Assembly (NCBI RefSeq): GCF_934632265.1
Contig: NZ_CAKTYH010000054.1
Coordinates: 1-12,388 of the forward strand
Direction of reading: 5' to 3'
Source: an uncultured Senegalimassilia sp.
GTDB taxonomy: Bacteria > Actinomycetota > Coriobacteriia > Coriobacteriales > Eggerthellaceae
Length of the DNA: 12,388 bases
Part shown: positions 1-6,796 of the stretch, one piece after another
Layout: each line of letters starts with the position of its first letter
Numbering within the stretch: the stretch's first letter is position 1
Notes under the pieces: model-generated
Told to the model about the DNA's origin: nothing
Databases searched by the model: none
Seen by the model: the letters and a program-made list of their open reading frames with translations, nothing else
Made by a program: the position numbers and the translations under genes

Positions 1-407
1 GCTCTATGGTGGTACCGCGCCCGGTCGGCGCGGTCATCGACGTCGACCACACGGTGCGCTGCTGCCCGGTCGACACCATGGACTTCATCGACGTGCTGCA
101 GCGCGCGCTGTACGGGTCGAACAAGTTCGATCGCACGGGCACCATGTGCGGGCAGTGCAAGCGCAACGGCACCGACTGCTTCTTCGACCAGGGCCAGCTG
201 TGCCTGGGCCTGGTGACGGTTGCCGGATGCGGTGCGAAGTGCGTGAACCTCGGGCGGGCGTGCAACGGCTGCCGCGGGCTTTCCCCCGACGCCAACCTTG
301 ACGCCGCGCGCGCCGCGTGCGAGCGCGCGGGCGTGGACCCGGACGATTTCGACGAGGCGCTGGCGCTGTTCAACCAGGTTGAACGCGTGCAGTCGGCGCG
401 CGAATAG
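1..407 (+). CDS. NiFe hydrogenase small (delta-like) subunit, 5'-truncated by window edge
   Basis: This is the C-terminal part of a cytosolic, group 3-type NiFe hydrogenase small subunit, which carries electrons between the NiFe site and partner subunits through iron-sulfur clusters. Reading runs in frame from base 3. About 134 codons are visible, and the true start lies outside the window. Counting the ATG at 6 as residue 1, a Val-Asp-rich stretch leads to Cys20-Pro21, which matches the last proximal-cluster ligand (usually GCP). Eight cysteines follow at 48, 51, 58, 66, 75, 79, 86 and 89, in the CxxC...C...C, C...C...CxxC spacing of the two additional [4Fe-4S] sites in MvhG/FrhG and sulfhydrogenase delta subunits. 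The last ~40 residues are a charged helical tail. The large subunit starts 13 nt downstream, so the two are co-transcribed. The electron acceptor (NAD(P), ferredoxin or heterodisulfide-type) cannot be told, because the upstream genes are missing. Confidence 0.85.
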   Translation, partial: SMVVPRPVGAVIDVDHTVRCCPVDTMDFIDVLQRALYGSNKFDRTGTMCGQCKRNGTDCFFDQGQLCLGLVTVAGCGAKCVNLGRACNGCRGLSPDANLDAARAACERAGVDPDDFDEALALFNQVERVQSARE

Positions 408-420
408 GAGACGAATCGAT

Positions 421-1716
421 ATGACGAGGACCGCCATTTCGGTAGACCATATCGCCCGCGTTGAGGGCCATGGCAACGTGCATCTGTCCATCAAAGACGG
501 TGCGGTGGAAACCTGCGAGATGAACGTGGTGGAGCCGGCGCGCCTATTCGAGTCCATGGTGGTGGGCCGCAAGTTCGCAGACGTGCCGTATATCGCCAGC
601 CGCGTGTGCGGCATCTGCTCGGCAAGTCACGTGATCACCGATATCCTGGCCATTGAGCGCATCTTCGGCGTGGAGGTCACCGACCGCACGCGCGCGCTGC
701 GCGAGCTTCTGGTGTACGGCAGCTATCTGCAAAACCACGCGTCGCACCTGTTCGTGTTCGCCGCGCCCGACTTCCTGGACATGGCTAGCGTGTTTCCGCT
801 GGCCAAGGCCAACCCCGAGCTGTTCGACCAGGCGCTTGGCCTGAAGTCGTTGGGCAACCAGCTGTGCAACCTGGTGGGCGGCCGCTCCATCCACCCGATC
901 ACCGCGGTGGTGGGCGGCTTCACCCATGAGCCTACGCGCGACGAGTACCTGGCCATGGCCGACAAGCTGGACGCCGAGCGCGAGTTCGCCCGCGCGGTGG
1001 TCGACCTGTTCAACGGTTTCGCCGTTCCCGACATCGCCACCCAGGGCGACATGATGGCCATGGTGGCCGAAGGCCGCTACCCGGTGGCCGACAGCCGCTG
1101 GGCGCGTTTCTTGGACGCGGGCGTCACGTTCGACGCCGATAGGGCCTGCGAGCAGGTCGAGGAGTACGAGGTATCGCATTCCGCGGCGCTGTTCGCCCGC
1201 TGCAGGCAGACGGGAAAGACCTACTTCACCGGCGCGCTGGCGCGCATCAACGCATCGTGGGGCGCGCTTTCGCAGGAGGCGAAGGTTGCGGCCGCAAAGG
1301 CCGGCCTGCGCCCGCCCGAGCGCAACCCGTTCCTGAACAACGTCGCCCAGGCGGTCGAGGTGCTCGACGCGCTGGGACGTTGCGCCGATCTGTGCCGCAA
1401 GCTCGCCGAGCCCGACGGGCCGTTCGAGGGCGACAGCGCCCCGGTGCCGTTCGAGGTGCGCGCAGGCGTGGGCACGGGCTTCACCGAGGCGCCGCGAGGC
1501 ACGGTGTTCCATCAGCTCGAGCTCGACGATTCCGGCCGCGTGGTGCATGCCACCATCATGACCCCCACGGCGCAGAACTGCGCGAACCTGGAGGCCGACA
1601 TGCGCGTGCTGGCCGAGAAGCTCATCGCCGACGGCGCGGAGGCGCCGGAGGTGAGCGCCGAGGTCGAGAAGCTCGTGCGAGCCTACGACCCCTGCTTCAG
1701 CTGCAGCGTGCACTAG
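421..1716 (+). CDS. NiFe hydrogenase large (catalytic) subunit, group 3-like
   Basis: This 431-residue protein is the catalytic subunit that oxidises or evolves H2 at a Ni-Fe centre. The N-terminal motif R61-V-C63-G-I-C66 with His70, and the C-terminal motif D423-P-C425-F-S-C428 with His431, supply the four nickel-ligating cysteines. Other family hallmarks are the RVEGHGN stretch at 13-19, HPITAVVGGF at 158-167 and EAPRG at 356-360. The length fits the compact group 3 cytosolic enzymes. The ATG at 421 is chosen because it follows an AGGAG (406-410) overlapping the small-subunit stop and begins a typical N-terminus; the frame is open further upstream but overlaps the small subunit. Translation stops directly after His431, so the usual C-terminal peptide removed by a maturation protease is absent; a second in-frame TAG lies four codons on. 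No accessory or maturation gene follows. Family call is certain, subgroup is inferred. Confidence 0.93.
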   Translation: MTRTAISVDHIARVEGHGNVHLSIKDGAVETCEMNVVEPARLFESMVVGRKFADVPYIASRVCGICSASHVITDILAIERIFGVEVTDRTRALRELLVYGSYLQNHASHLFVFAAPDFLDMASVFPLAKANPELFDQALGLKSLGNQLCNLVGGRSIHPITAVVGGFTHEPTRDEYLAMADKLDAEREFARAVVDLFNGFAVPDIATQGDMMAMVAEGRYPVADSRWARFLDAGVTFDADRACEQVEEYEVSHSAALFARCRQTGKTYFTGALARINASWGALSQEAKVAAAKAGLRPPERNPFLNNVAQAVEVLDALGRCADLCRKLAEPDGPFEGDSAPVPFEVRAGVGTGFTEAPRGTVFHQLELDDSGRVVHATIMTPTAQNCANLEADMRVLAEKLIADGAEAPEVSAEVEKLVRAYDPCFSCSVH

Positions 1717-1736
1717 GGAACCGAATAGCAGAAACG

Positions 1737-1767
1737 AAGGCGGCCCGCGAAATGCGGGCCGCTTCTT
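1737..1767 (+). terminator. Rho-independent terminator after the hydrogenase genes
   Basis: A perfect 9-bp inverted repeat, GCGGCCCGC (1740-1748) and GCGGGCCGC (1754-1762), encloses a 5-nt loop (GAAAT). It is followed by a short pyrimidine tract, TTCTT. It begins about 20 nt past the hydrogenase stop and separates that operon from the mre operon. The U-tract is short and interrupted by a C, so termination may be incomplete. Confidence 0.8.
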
Positions 1768-1783
1768 GATGCTGGCGATCGGG

Positions 1784-1800
1784 TGCGCCTCGTTGGCGCA
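1784..1800. repeat. Small inverted repeat in the hydrogenase-mreB intergenic region
   Basis: TGCGCC (1784-1789) and GGCGCA (1795-1800) form a perfect 6-bp stem around TCGTT. It lies in the 235-nt gap between the terminator and mreB. Its function is unknown, and in GC-rich DNA a stem of this size can arise by chance. Between it and about 1950 I see no convincing gene and no other clear signal. Confidence 0.35.
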
Positions 1801-1952
1801 ATGGGGAAGGGGCTTATGGAGTGCTGCGAACGGTTCGCTCGGTGCTTGCCTGTTTGGACTTGATGCTCGGTATGGGGCCGGGGTTTTCCTCGTCGCCCCT
1901 AATGCGTACCCCTGATGGATTTCCATGCGCAGGGAAACCGGGTGAAATCGCC

Positions 1953-1988
1953 TGTGCTAGAATCTGGTTTCACTAGAAACGTAGCACA
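1953..1988. repeat. Nested inverted repeat overlapping the mreB promoter and leader
   Basis: Two perfect inverted repeats are nested. The outer arms are TGTGCTA (1953-1959) and TAGCACA (1982-1988). The inner arms are GTTTC (1967-1971) and GAAAC (1976-1980) around a 4-nt ACTA loop. The left outer arm overlaps the -10 hexamer and the right outer arm abuts the AAGGGG ribosome binding site (1988-1993). It could be an operator for a dimeric regulator. If transcription starts upstream of it, it could instead act as an RNA hairpin. No regulator gene is visible nearby. Confidence 0.5.
1955..1963 (+). promoter_or_regulatory. Candidate extended -10 promoter of the mre operon
   Basis: TGC followed by TAGAAT (1958-1963) is an extended -10 element, with one mismatch to TATAAT. 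No good -35 hexamer stands 16 to 18 bp upstream, which is tolerated by extended -10 promoters. Transcription would start near 1970, giving a leader of about 33 nt before the mreB ATG at 2003. The site sits inside the left arm of a nested inverted repeat (1953-1988), so repressor binding or hairpin formation could affect it. This is the only promoter-like sequence I can support ahead of the eight-gene unit. Confidence 0.5.
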
Positions 1989-2002
1989 AGGGGTTTGCCT
2001 AC

Positions 2003-3058
2003 ATGTCATTCTTGGATTTCTTCTCGGGTCTTACTGGCCAGATGTCGTGCGACATGGCCATCGACCTCGGCACCGCGAATACCCTGGTCGCCATTCCCGG
2101 CGAAGGCATCGTCGTCAACGAGCCTTCCGTCGTCGCAATCGAGAAAAGCACCCATCGCGTCCTGGCCGTCGGCCACGAGGCGAAGAACATGATCAACCAT
2201 ACGCCCGACGCGTTCTCGGCCGAGCACCCGCTGCATGATGGCGTGGTGGCCGATTACGATGTCACCGAGGCGATGATCAGCGCGTTCATCAACAAGGCCG
2301 CGCCGCGCAAGTACCCGTGGCAGGCCAAGCCCCGCATCGTCATCTGCATCCCTTGCGGCGCCACCTCCGTTGAGAAGCGCGCCGTGTTCGAGGCCGCCGT
2401 GCAGGCGGGTGCCCGCCAGGCGTACCTGATCGAGGAGCCCATGGCCGCTGCCATGGGCGCCGACCTGCCCGTCACCGAGCCCACCGGCTCCATGGTCGTC
2501 GACATCGGCGGCGGTACCACCGAGGTGGCCGTCATCTCCCTGGGCGGCATCGTCACGTCCTCCAGCCTGCGCTTGGCCGGCAACCGCATGGACGAGGCCA
2601 TCGCCATGCACCTGCGCGACCTTCTGGGCATCAAGATCGGCGAGCGTACCGCCGAGATCATCAAGATCAAGATCGGCTCCATCCTGCCGTTTGAAGACGG
2701 CCGTGAGCGCGACATGATCATCTCCGGCCAGGACGTCATCACCGAGCAGCCTAAGGAAGTCACCATCCAGTCCGAGGATGTCCGCCCGGCCCTTATCGCC
2801 CCGTGCGAGGAGATGGTGGTGCACATCAAGGAGACGTTCAAGAAGACCAACCCCGACCTGGCGTCGGACATCATCCAGAACGGCATCCTGCTCACCGGCG
2901 GCGGCGGCCTGCTTTCCGGCTTGGACCGCTACCTTACCGACAAGCTGGAAATCCCCGTGTGGGTGAGCGAGACGGCTTTGACGAACGTGGTCATGGGTTG
3001 CCTGAAGGTTCTCGAAACCCCGCAGGCGCTCAAGCAGACGCTCATGCGATCGAAATAG
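2003..3058 (+). CDS. mreB: Rod shape-determining actin homologue MreB
   Basis: MreB is a bacterial actin that polymerises as membrane-bound antiparallel filaments and steers the lateral cell-wall synthesis machinery. The 351-residue length is typical. The nucleotide pocket is complete: phosphate 1 DLGTANT at 21-27, connect motif EEPMAAAMG at 144-152, phosphate 2 DIGGGTTE at 167-174 and the adenosine motif LTGGGG at 297-302. The first ten residues (MSFLDFFSGL) are amphipathic and could anchor filaments to the membrane. The ATG at 2003 is preceded by AAGGGG (1988-1993) at 9-nt spacing. It is the first gene of the eight-gene unit, and mreC follows after 15 nt. An amino-terminal actin-like fold with RAVFEAAVQAGA (126-137) also fits the family. 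The identification is secure from the sequence. MreB and its close paralogue Mbl cannot be told apart by sequence alone, but the mreCD context favours MreB. Confidence 0.98.
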   Translation: MSFLDFFSGLTGQMSCDMAIDLGTANTLVAIPGEGIVVNEPSVVAIEKSTHRVLAVGHEAKNMINHTPDAFSAEHPLHDGVVADYDVTEAMISAFINKAAPRKYPWQAKPRIVICIPCGATSVEKRAVFEAAVQAGARQAYLIEEPMAAAMGADLPVTEPTGSMVVDIGGGTTEVAVISLGGIVTSSSLRLAGNRMDEAIAMHLRDLLGIKIGERTAEIIKIKIGSILPFEDGRERDMIISGQDVITEQPKEVTIQSEDVRPALIAPCEEMVVHIKETFKKTNPDLASDIIQNGILLTGGGGLLSGLDRYLTDKLEIPVWVSETALTNVVMGCLKVLETPQALKQTLMRSK

Positions 3059-3073
3059 GACAGCCTCAACGTT

Positions 3074-4078
3074 ATGGCTCTGAATTTTCAACAACAAAGC
3101 TCGGCGCTTATGCGCCGAGCGCTGCTTATAGGCTTGATTGCGGTCAGCATCATCATGGTCACGGCTTACGGACGCGAGGGCTCGGCCGGTCCGCTGCACA
3201 CGCTGCAGTCGGCCGTGTCGGGCGCCGTCAGCCCCCTGCGCATCGTGGGCGGCTCGGTGGAGGCGGCAACCTCCACGGTGGGCGACACCATGGAGAACAT
3301 CACCGCCGACCAGAGCACCTTGACCGGTTTGCGCGAGTACAACAGCCAGCTTGAGCAGCAGTATGCCCAGATGGAGGAGTACAAGCAGGAGGCCCAGCGC
3401 CTTCAGAAGCTGCTCGATTTGAAGGACAACTACCAGATCGAGGGCACGGGCGCGCGCGTCATCGGCCGAAGCTCCGAGGCATGGAGCCAGACGGTCATCA
3501 TCAACAAGGGCGCTAACGAGGGCATCTCGACCGGCCAGACGGTCATCGGAACCTCCGGCGTGGTGGGCCAGGTGGTATCGGCAAGCGGCAGCACCGCGAC
3601 GGTGCGTTTGCTCACCGACCCGCAATCCGGCGCCGCGGCCATGGTGCAGTCCAGCCGAGCCGAGGGCATCTTGCGCGGCAGCCTGGTGGGCCTTTTGTAC
3701 CTTGAGGACTTGGACGCCGACGCCGAGGTGAACGTCGGCGACGTCATCGTCACCTCGGGTTTGGGCGGAAGCTATGCGCGTGGCCTTATCATCGGCACGG
3801 TGGTGAAGGTGGACGCCCAGCAGGGCGACACCAGCCGACGCATCTTGGTTTCCCCGAACGATTCCATCGACACGCTCGAGGACGTGCTGGTGGTTTCCAG
3901 CGTGGGCGCATCCGATGACGACGATTCGGATTCCGCGGCCTCCAGCAGCTCGACTTCCACAAGCGGCTCCAATAGCTCCAGCGGATCCAACACGGGAAGC
4001 TCGAGCAGCTCCTCGTCGAGCTCCAACGGCTCCAACAACTCCGGCAACGGCAATTCATCCAACGAAGGGGGGCGCTAG
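3074..4078 (+). CDS. mreC: Rod shape-determining protein MreC with serine-rich C-terminal tail
   Basis: MreC is a bitopic membrane protein that links MreB to PBP2 and activates the elongasome from the outer face of the membrane. The 334 residues divide into a short basic cytoplasmic N-terminus, one membrane helix (about 15-32), an extracytoplasmic helix likely to form the dimer coiled coil (about 78-118) and the two beta-barrel domains (about 123-275). Typical family stretches are ARVIGR (127-132), VIINKGANEGI (141-151), GVVGQV (162-167), VRLLTDP (177-183) and GDVIVTSGLGG (222-232). The protein ends in a low-complexity tail: from 280 on, 27 of 55 residues are serine, with an acidic DDDD and a run of nine serines. 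The ribosome binding site is weak (AGGA at 3057-3060, 13 nt from the ATG), and a 9-bp hairpin covers codons 9-16. mreD follows after 2 nt. Confidence 0.96.
   Translation: MALNFQQQSSALMRRALLIGLIAVSIIMVTAYGREGSAGPLHTLQSAVSGAVSPLRIVGGSVEAATSTVGDTMENITADQSTLTGLREYNSQLEQQYAQMEEYKQEAQRLQKLLDLKDNYQIEGTGARVIGRSSEAWSQTVIINKGANEGISTGQTVIGTSGVVGQVVSASGSTATVRLLTDPQSGAAAMVQSSRAEGILRGSLVGLLYLEDLDADAEVNVGDVIVTSGLGGSYARGLIIGTVVKVDAQQGDTSRRILVSPNDSIDTLEDVLVVSSVGASDDDDSDSAASSSSTSTSGSNSSSGSNTGSSSSSSSSSNGSNNSGNGNSSNEGGR
3099..3120 (+). promoter_or_regulatory. Perfect 9-bp hairpin within the first codons of mreC
   Basis: GCTCGGCGC (3099-3107) and GCGCCGAGC (3112-3120) form a perfect stem around a TTAT tetraloop. 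It covers codons 9-16 of mreC. No U-tract follows, so it does not look like a classical terminator. Its position just past a weak ribosome binding site suggests a role in damping mreC translation or in protecting or processing mRNA at the mreB-mreC junction. That role is inference. Confidence 0.5.
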
Positions 4079-4080
4079 CC

Positions 4081-4605
4081 ATGGGCGAGAAGAACAACCT
4101 GGTGCTGGTGGTGGGCGCCATCGTGGCGTTCGTGCTGCAGATCGCGCTGGCCCCGGCAGTGGCGCTGTTCTCGGCGCAGCCGAACTTCCTGCTGGCCTAT
4201 GCGCTGGTCGTGGCCATCGTCATCCCCACGGAGGCCGGCCCGGTGCTGCCCTTCGTCATGGGCCTTCTATACGACCTTACGGGTACGGGCCCGGTTGGCG
4301 GCATGGCGCTTTTGCTGGTCATCGCGTGCTTCTTGGCTTCCCGCGTGTTCTCGCTGGTGGATAACGATACGCTGTTCATGCCGCTGGCAATCTTCACGGC
4401 CTGCGCGCTTCTGGCCGAGCTTTGCTACGGCATGCTGCTCATGGCATGCGGGCTTGCCGCCAACCCCCTGGAGGCGCTGTTCACCCGCGCCCTCCCGTGC
4501 GCGCTGTACGACTGTGCCGTGGGCCTGGTGGTCTACTTCGTCATGGCGCGGCTGCTTGCCGGCGGCGCTCAGGACCGCGGTTTGCGCACGCCGAAACTGC
4601 GATAG
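4081..4605 (+). CDS. mreD: Rod shape-determining membrane protein MreD
   Basis: MreD is a polytopic membrane protein that works with MreC and RodA-PBP2 in lateral wall synthesis. The 174-residue protein is almost entirely hydrophobic, with about five to six membrane segments. Roughly, these lie at 7-28, 36-52, 56-64 with 72-90, 100-124 and 140-160. The conserved MreD stretch G61-L-L-Y-D-L-T-G-T-G-P-V-G-G74 is clear, with Asp65 the family aspartate. The C-terminus is basic (R, K at 166-174) and likely cytoplasmic. The start at 4081 follows GAAGGGGGG (4064-4072) lying inside the end of mreC, which suggests translational coupling. mrdA starts 9 nt after the stop. MreD is poorly conserved in general, so the call rests on the motif, topology and position. 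Confidence 0.93.
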   Translation: MGEKNNLVLVVGAIVAFVLQIALAPAVALFSAQPNFLLAYALVVAIVIPTEAGPVLPFVMGLLYDLTGTGPVGGMALLLVIACFLASRVFSLVDNDTLFMPLAIFTACALLAELCYGMLLMACGLAANPLEALFTRALPCALYDCAVGLVVYFVMARLLAGGAQDRGLRTPKLR

Positions 4606-4614
4606 GGGGCGCGC

Positions 4615-6780
4615 ATGTTCGCAGCTATCGTAGCCGGCTTCGTGGCCCTGTTGGTGGTCGCCGCCATCCTGGTGGCGGTCTACGCGGTGCTTCGCAGCCG
4701 GAAAACCGAGAACGTCAGCGTCAAGCGCGACGTTCGCTCCATCCAGTCGGTGGGCGTGAGCAGCTCGCTTCCCGATTCCCATCGCGTGCCGGCGGGCGGC
4801 GTCGCCCGCGGCGGCACGCCGGCGCAGCCGGTGGCAAACCCCGGCGATAACCTGAAGAGCCGCTTCACCGCCATGGGCGTTGTGGCCGGCCTGATCTTCG
4901 GCACCCTTGCCACGAAGCTGTGGAGCATGCAGGTGCTTGCCGGCGAATCGTTCAAGAAGGAATCCGAGGACAACCAATACACCACGGTGTACACGCCTGC
5001 GCCTCGCGGCTATATCCTGGACGCCGACGGCAACGTCATCGTGAAGAACCGCACGTCGCTGACGGTGCTCGCCGAGCCAGATGTCGCCAACGACCATGAT
5101 GTGGTCGCGCGCCTGTCCACGGTGTTGGGCGTACCGACGGGCATCGTGCGCAAGCGCATCGCCGACTCGACCAGCGGCGCGCAAAGCCAGCGCGTGGTGG
5201 CAAGCGACGCCAGCATGCGCAACGTCGCCTTCATCGCCGAGCACGCCGATGCGTTCCCCGGCATCACCGTGCAAACCCGCACGGTGCGCGATTACCCCCA
5301 TGGCGCCCTTGCGGCGCATGCGGTGGGTTACACCGGCAGCGTGACCAGCGACGATATCGCAAGCGTGGCCGAAGGCCGCGATCTTGAGCTGGGCGATTCA
5401 GTTGGCCGCAGCGGCATCGAGCAGATGTACGACAACCTGCTCGCCGGCGACCACGGCGAGCGCAAGGTCATGGCCGACGCGCAGGGCAACGTGGTGGAAG
5501 TGGTCAGCGAAACGCAGCCCGTCAAGGGCTCGGACGTGCATACCACCCTGAAGTCGCACGTGCAGTACGTGGCGGACAAGGCGCTTGCCGATATGATCTG
5601 CCCCGATGGCGGCGCCATCGGCTCGGGCAAGGGCACGGGCGGTGCGGTGGTGGTCATGGACGTCACCGACGGAAGCATTGTGGCGCTTTCCAGCTATCCC
5701 ACGTTCACTCCCTCCACGTTCGTGGGCGGCATCACGCAAGACGAACTTGACCTGCTGCAATCCTCGGCCGCGTTCAGTCCGCTGCTCAACCGCGTCATCC
5801 AGGGCACCTATCCGGCCGCATCCACGTACAAGACCTTCACAGGTTTGGCCGCGTTGGAAAACGGCATGGCCACGGCAACCGAGACCTGGGACTGCACCGG
5901 CAGCTGGGACGGCTTCGGCTCGGGCGACGTGCAGAAGTGCTGGAAGAAGCAGGGCCATGGCACGCTCGACTTCCGCGGGGGCATCGTGAACTCGTGCGAC
6001 ACCGTGTATTACGACATCGGCTACAAGTTCTGGGACGCCGCGGCGAACAAGGGCAAGTCGGCAACGCTGCTGCAGGACTTCCTCAAGCGCTACCGCTTGG
6101 ACCAGACCACCGGCATCGACCTTAATGGCGAAACCTCGGGCCGCATTCCCACGCCCGAGTGGAAGCAGGAGTACTTCCGCGATACTCCCGAGGATGCCCA
6201 GTGGAAGGGCGGCGACTACACGAACATGTGCATCGGCCAGGGCTACGTGCTGGTCACGCCCATGGAGATCGCAGTGGCTTATGGCGCCATCGCGTCCGGC
6301 AACATCGTCAAGCCGCATCTGCTCAAAGAGGTGCGAAACGCCGGCGGCGATGTGGCGCTTACGTATCAGCCGCAGGTTCTGGACACGCCTGACGTTTCCA
6401 TGGCCGACCTTGCCGTGGTGCGCAACGCGCTTCGAGGCGTGACCACCGACAACGAAGAAATCGCCAAGCTGTTCAACGATCAAGGTATCGACCCGGATAC
6501 GGTTGCGTGTAAAACCGGTACGGCCGAATACACTGATATGGAGGACACGGCATGGTTCGCCTGCTATGCCCCCTATGACGACCCGAAGTACGTGCTCGCC
6601 TGCGTCGTCGAGCACGGCGGCGGCGGCTCTTCGGTGGCGGCCCCGATCGGCGCTCAGGTCATGGCCGCGGCGCTTTCGTCGACCAACGCCTCTGATGGGG
6701 AAGTCGGCGACATCGCCGGTTCATCGGGCAAGTCGGAAGCCGGCGCCGGCAAGGGCTCGTCGAGCGGACGTTCGGACTAA
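4615..6780 (+). CDS. mrdA: Penicillin-binding protein 2 (elongation transpeptidase) with extra N-terminal membrane helix
   Basis: PBP2 is the class B transpeptidase that crosslinks peptidoglycan with RodA during elongation. The 721 residues include the pedestal/dimerisation part (RGYILDADGN at 131-140, YPHGALAAHAVGYTG at 227-241, GRSGIEQMYDNLL at 264-276) and the transpeptidase domain. The catalytic motifs are S403-T-Y-K406, S460-C-D462 (the SxD form usual in PBP2) and K633-T-G635. The usual single anchor is at about 84-103. An additional helix lies at 3-26, followed by a basic patch (RSRK) and a ~55-residue polar linker, so both termini of that hairpin would face outward and the linker would lie in the cytoplasm. 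The C-terminal ~30 residues are Ser/Gly-rich. The start at 4615 follows AGGGGG (4604-4609) at 5 nt. The rodA gene starts 16 nt downstream. Confidence 0.96.
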   Translation: MFAAIVAGFVALLVVAAILVAVYAVLRSRKTENVSVKRDVRSIQSVGVSSSLPDSHRVPAGGVARGGTPAQPVANPGDNLKSRFTAMGVVAGLIFGTLATKLWSMQVLAGESFKKESEDNQYTTVYTPAPRGYILDADGNVIVKNRTSLTVLAEPDVANDHDVVARLSTVLGVPTGIVRKRIADSTSGAQSQRVVASDASMRNVAFIAEHADAFPGITVQTRTVRDYPHGALAAHAVGYTGSVTSDDIASVAEGRDLELGDSVGRSGIEQMYDNLLAGDHGERKVMADAQGNVVEVVSETQPVKGSDVHTTLKSHVQYVADKALADMICPDGGAIGSGKGTGGAVVVMDVTDGSIVALSSYPTFTPSTFVGGITQDELDLLQSSAAFSPLLNRVIQGTYPAASTYKTFTGLAALENGMATATETWDCTGSWDGFGSGDVQKCWKKQGHGTLDFRGGIVNSCDTVYYDIGYKFWDAAANKGKSATLLQDFLKRYRLDQTTGIDLNGETSGRIPTPEWKQEYFRDTPEDAQWKGGDYTNMCIGQGYVLVTPMEIAVAYGAIASGNIVKPHLLKEVRNAGGDVALTYQPQVLDTPDVSMADLAVVRNALRGVTTDNEEIAKLFNDQGIDPDTVACKTGTAEYTDMEDTAWFACYAPYDDPKYVLACVVEHGGGGSSVAAPIGAQVMAAALSSTNASDGEVGDIAGSSGKSEAGAGKGSSSGRSD

Positions 6781-6796
6781 CGGGAAGGAGGGCGCT

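Noticed and set aside
1714..1728. Stop-codon readthrough or TAG-encoded residue (pyrrolysine) at the hydrogenase end
   Set aside because: No downstream recoding element is seen, many genes here end in TAG, and the readthrough product would add only four residues.
1915..2238. Possible small + strand gene overlapping the mreB start
   Set aside because: It has no ribosome binding site, runs across the promoter repeat into mreB in another frame, and has no recognisable product.
2006..3625. Minus-strand open frame of 539 codons opposite mreB and the start of mreC
   Set aside because: It crosses the junction of two certain + strand genes, and its product is Asp/His/Leu-rich with no domain.
3930..4060. 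Serine-coding simple sequence read as a tandem repeat or CRISPR-like array
   Set aside because: Units are not equal in length or sequence at DNA level; it is mixed AGC/TCC/TCG serine codons within the mreC frame.
5998..6006. Inactive PBP2 because the SxN motif reads S-C-D
   Set aside because: SxD is the usual form of this motif in PBP2 family proteins, and the SxxK and KTG motifs are intact.
6503..6796. Upstream extension of the rodA frame into mrdA
   Set aside because: The extension is out-of-frame mrdA sequence. The strong Shine-Dalgarno at 6785-6792 and normal RodA N-terminus fix the start at 6797.
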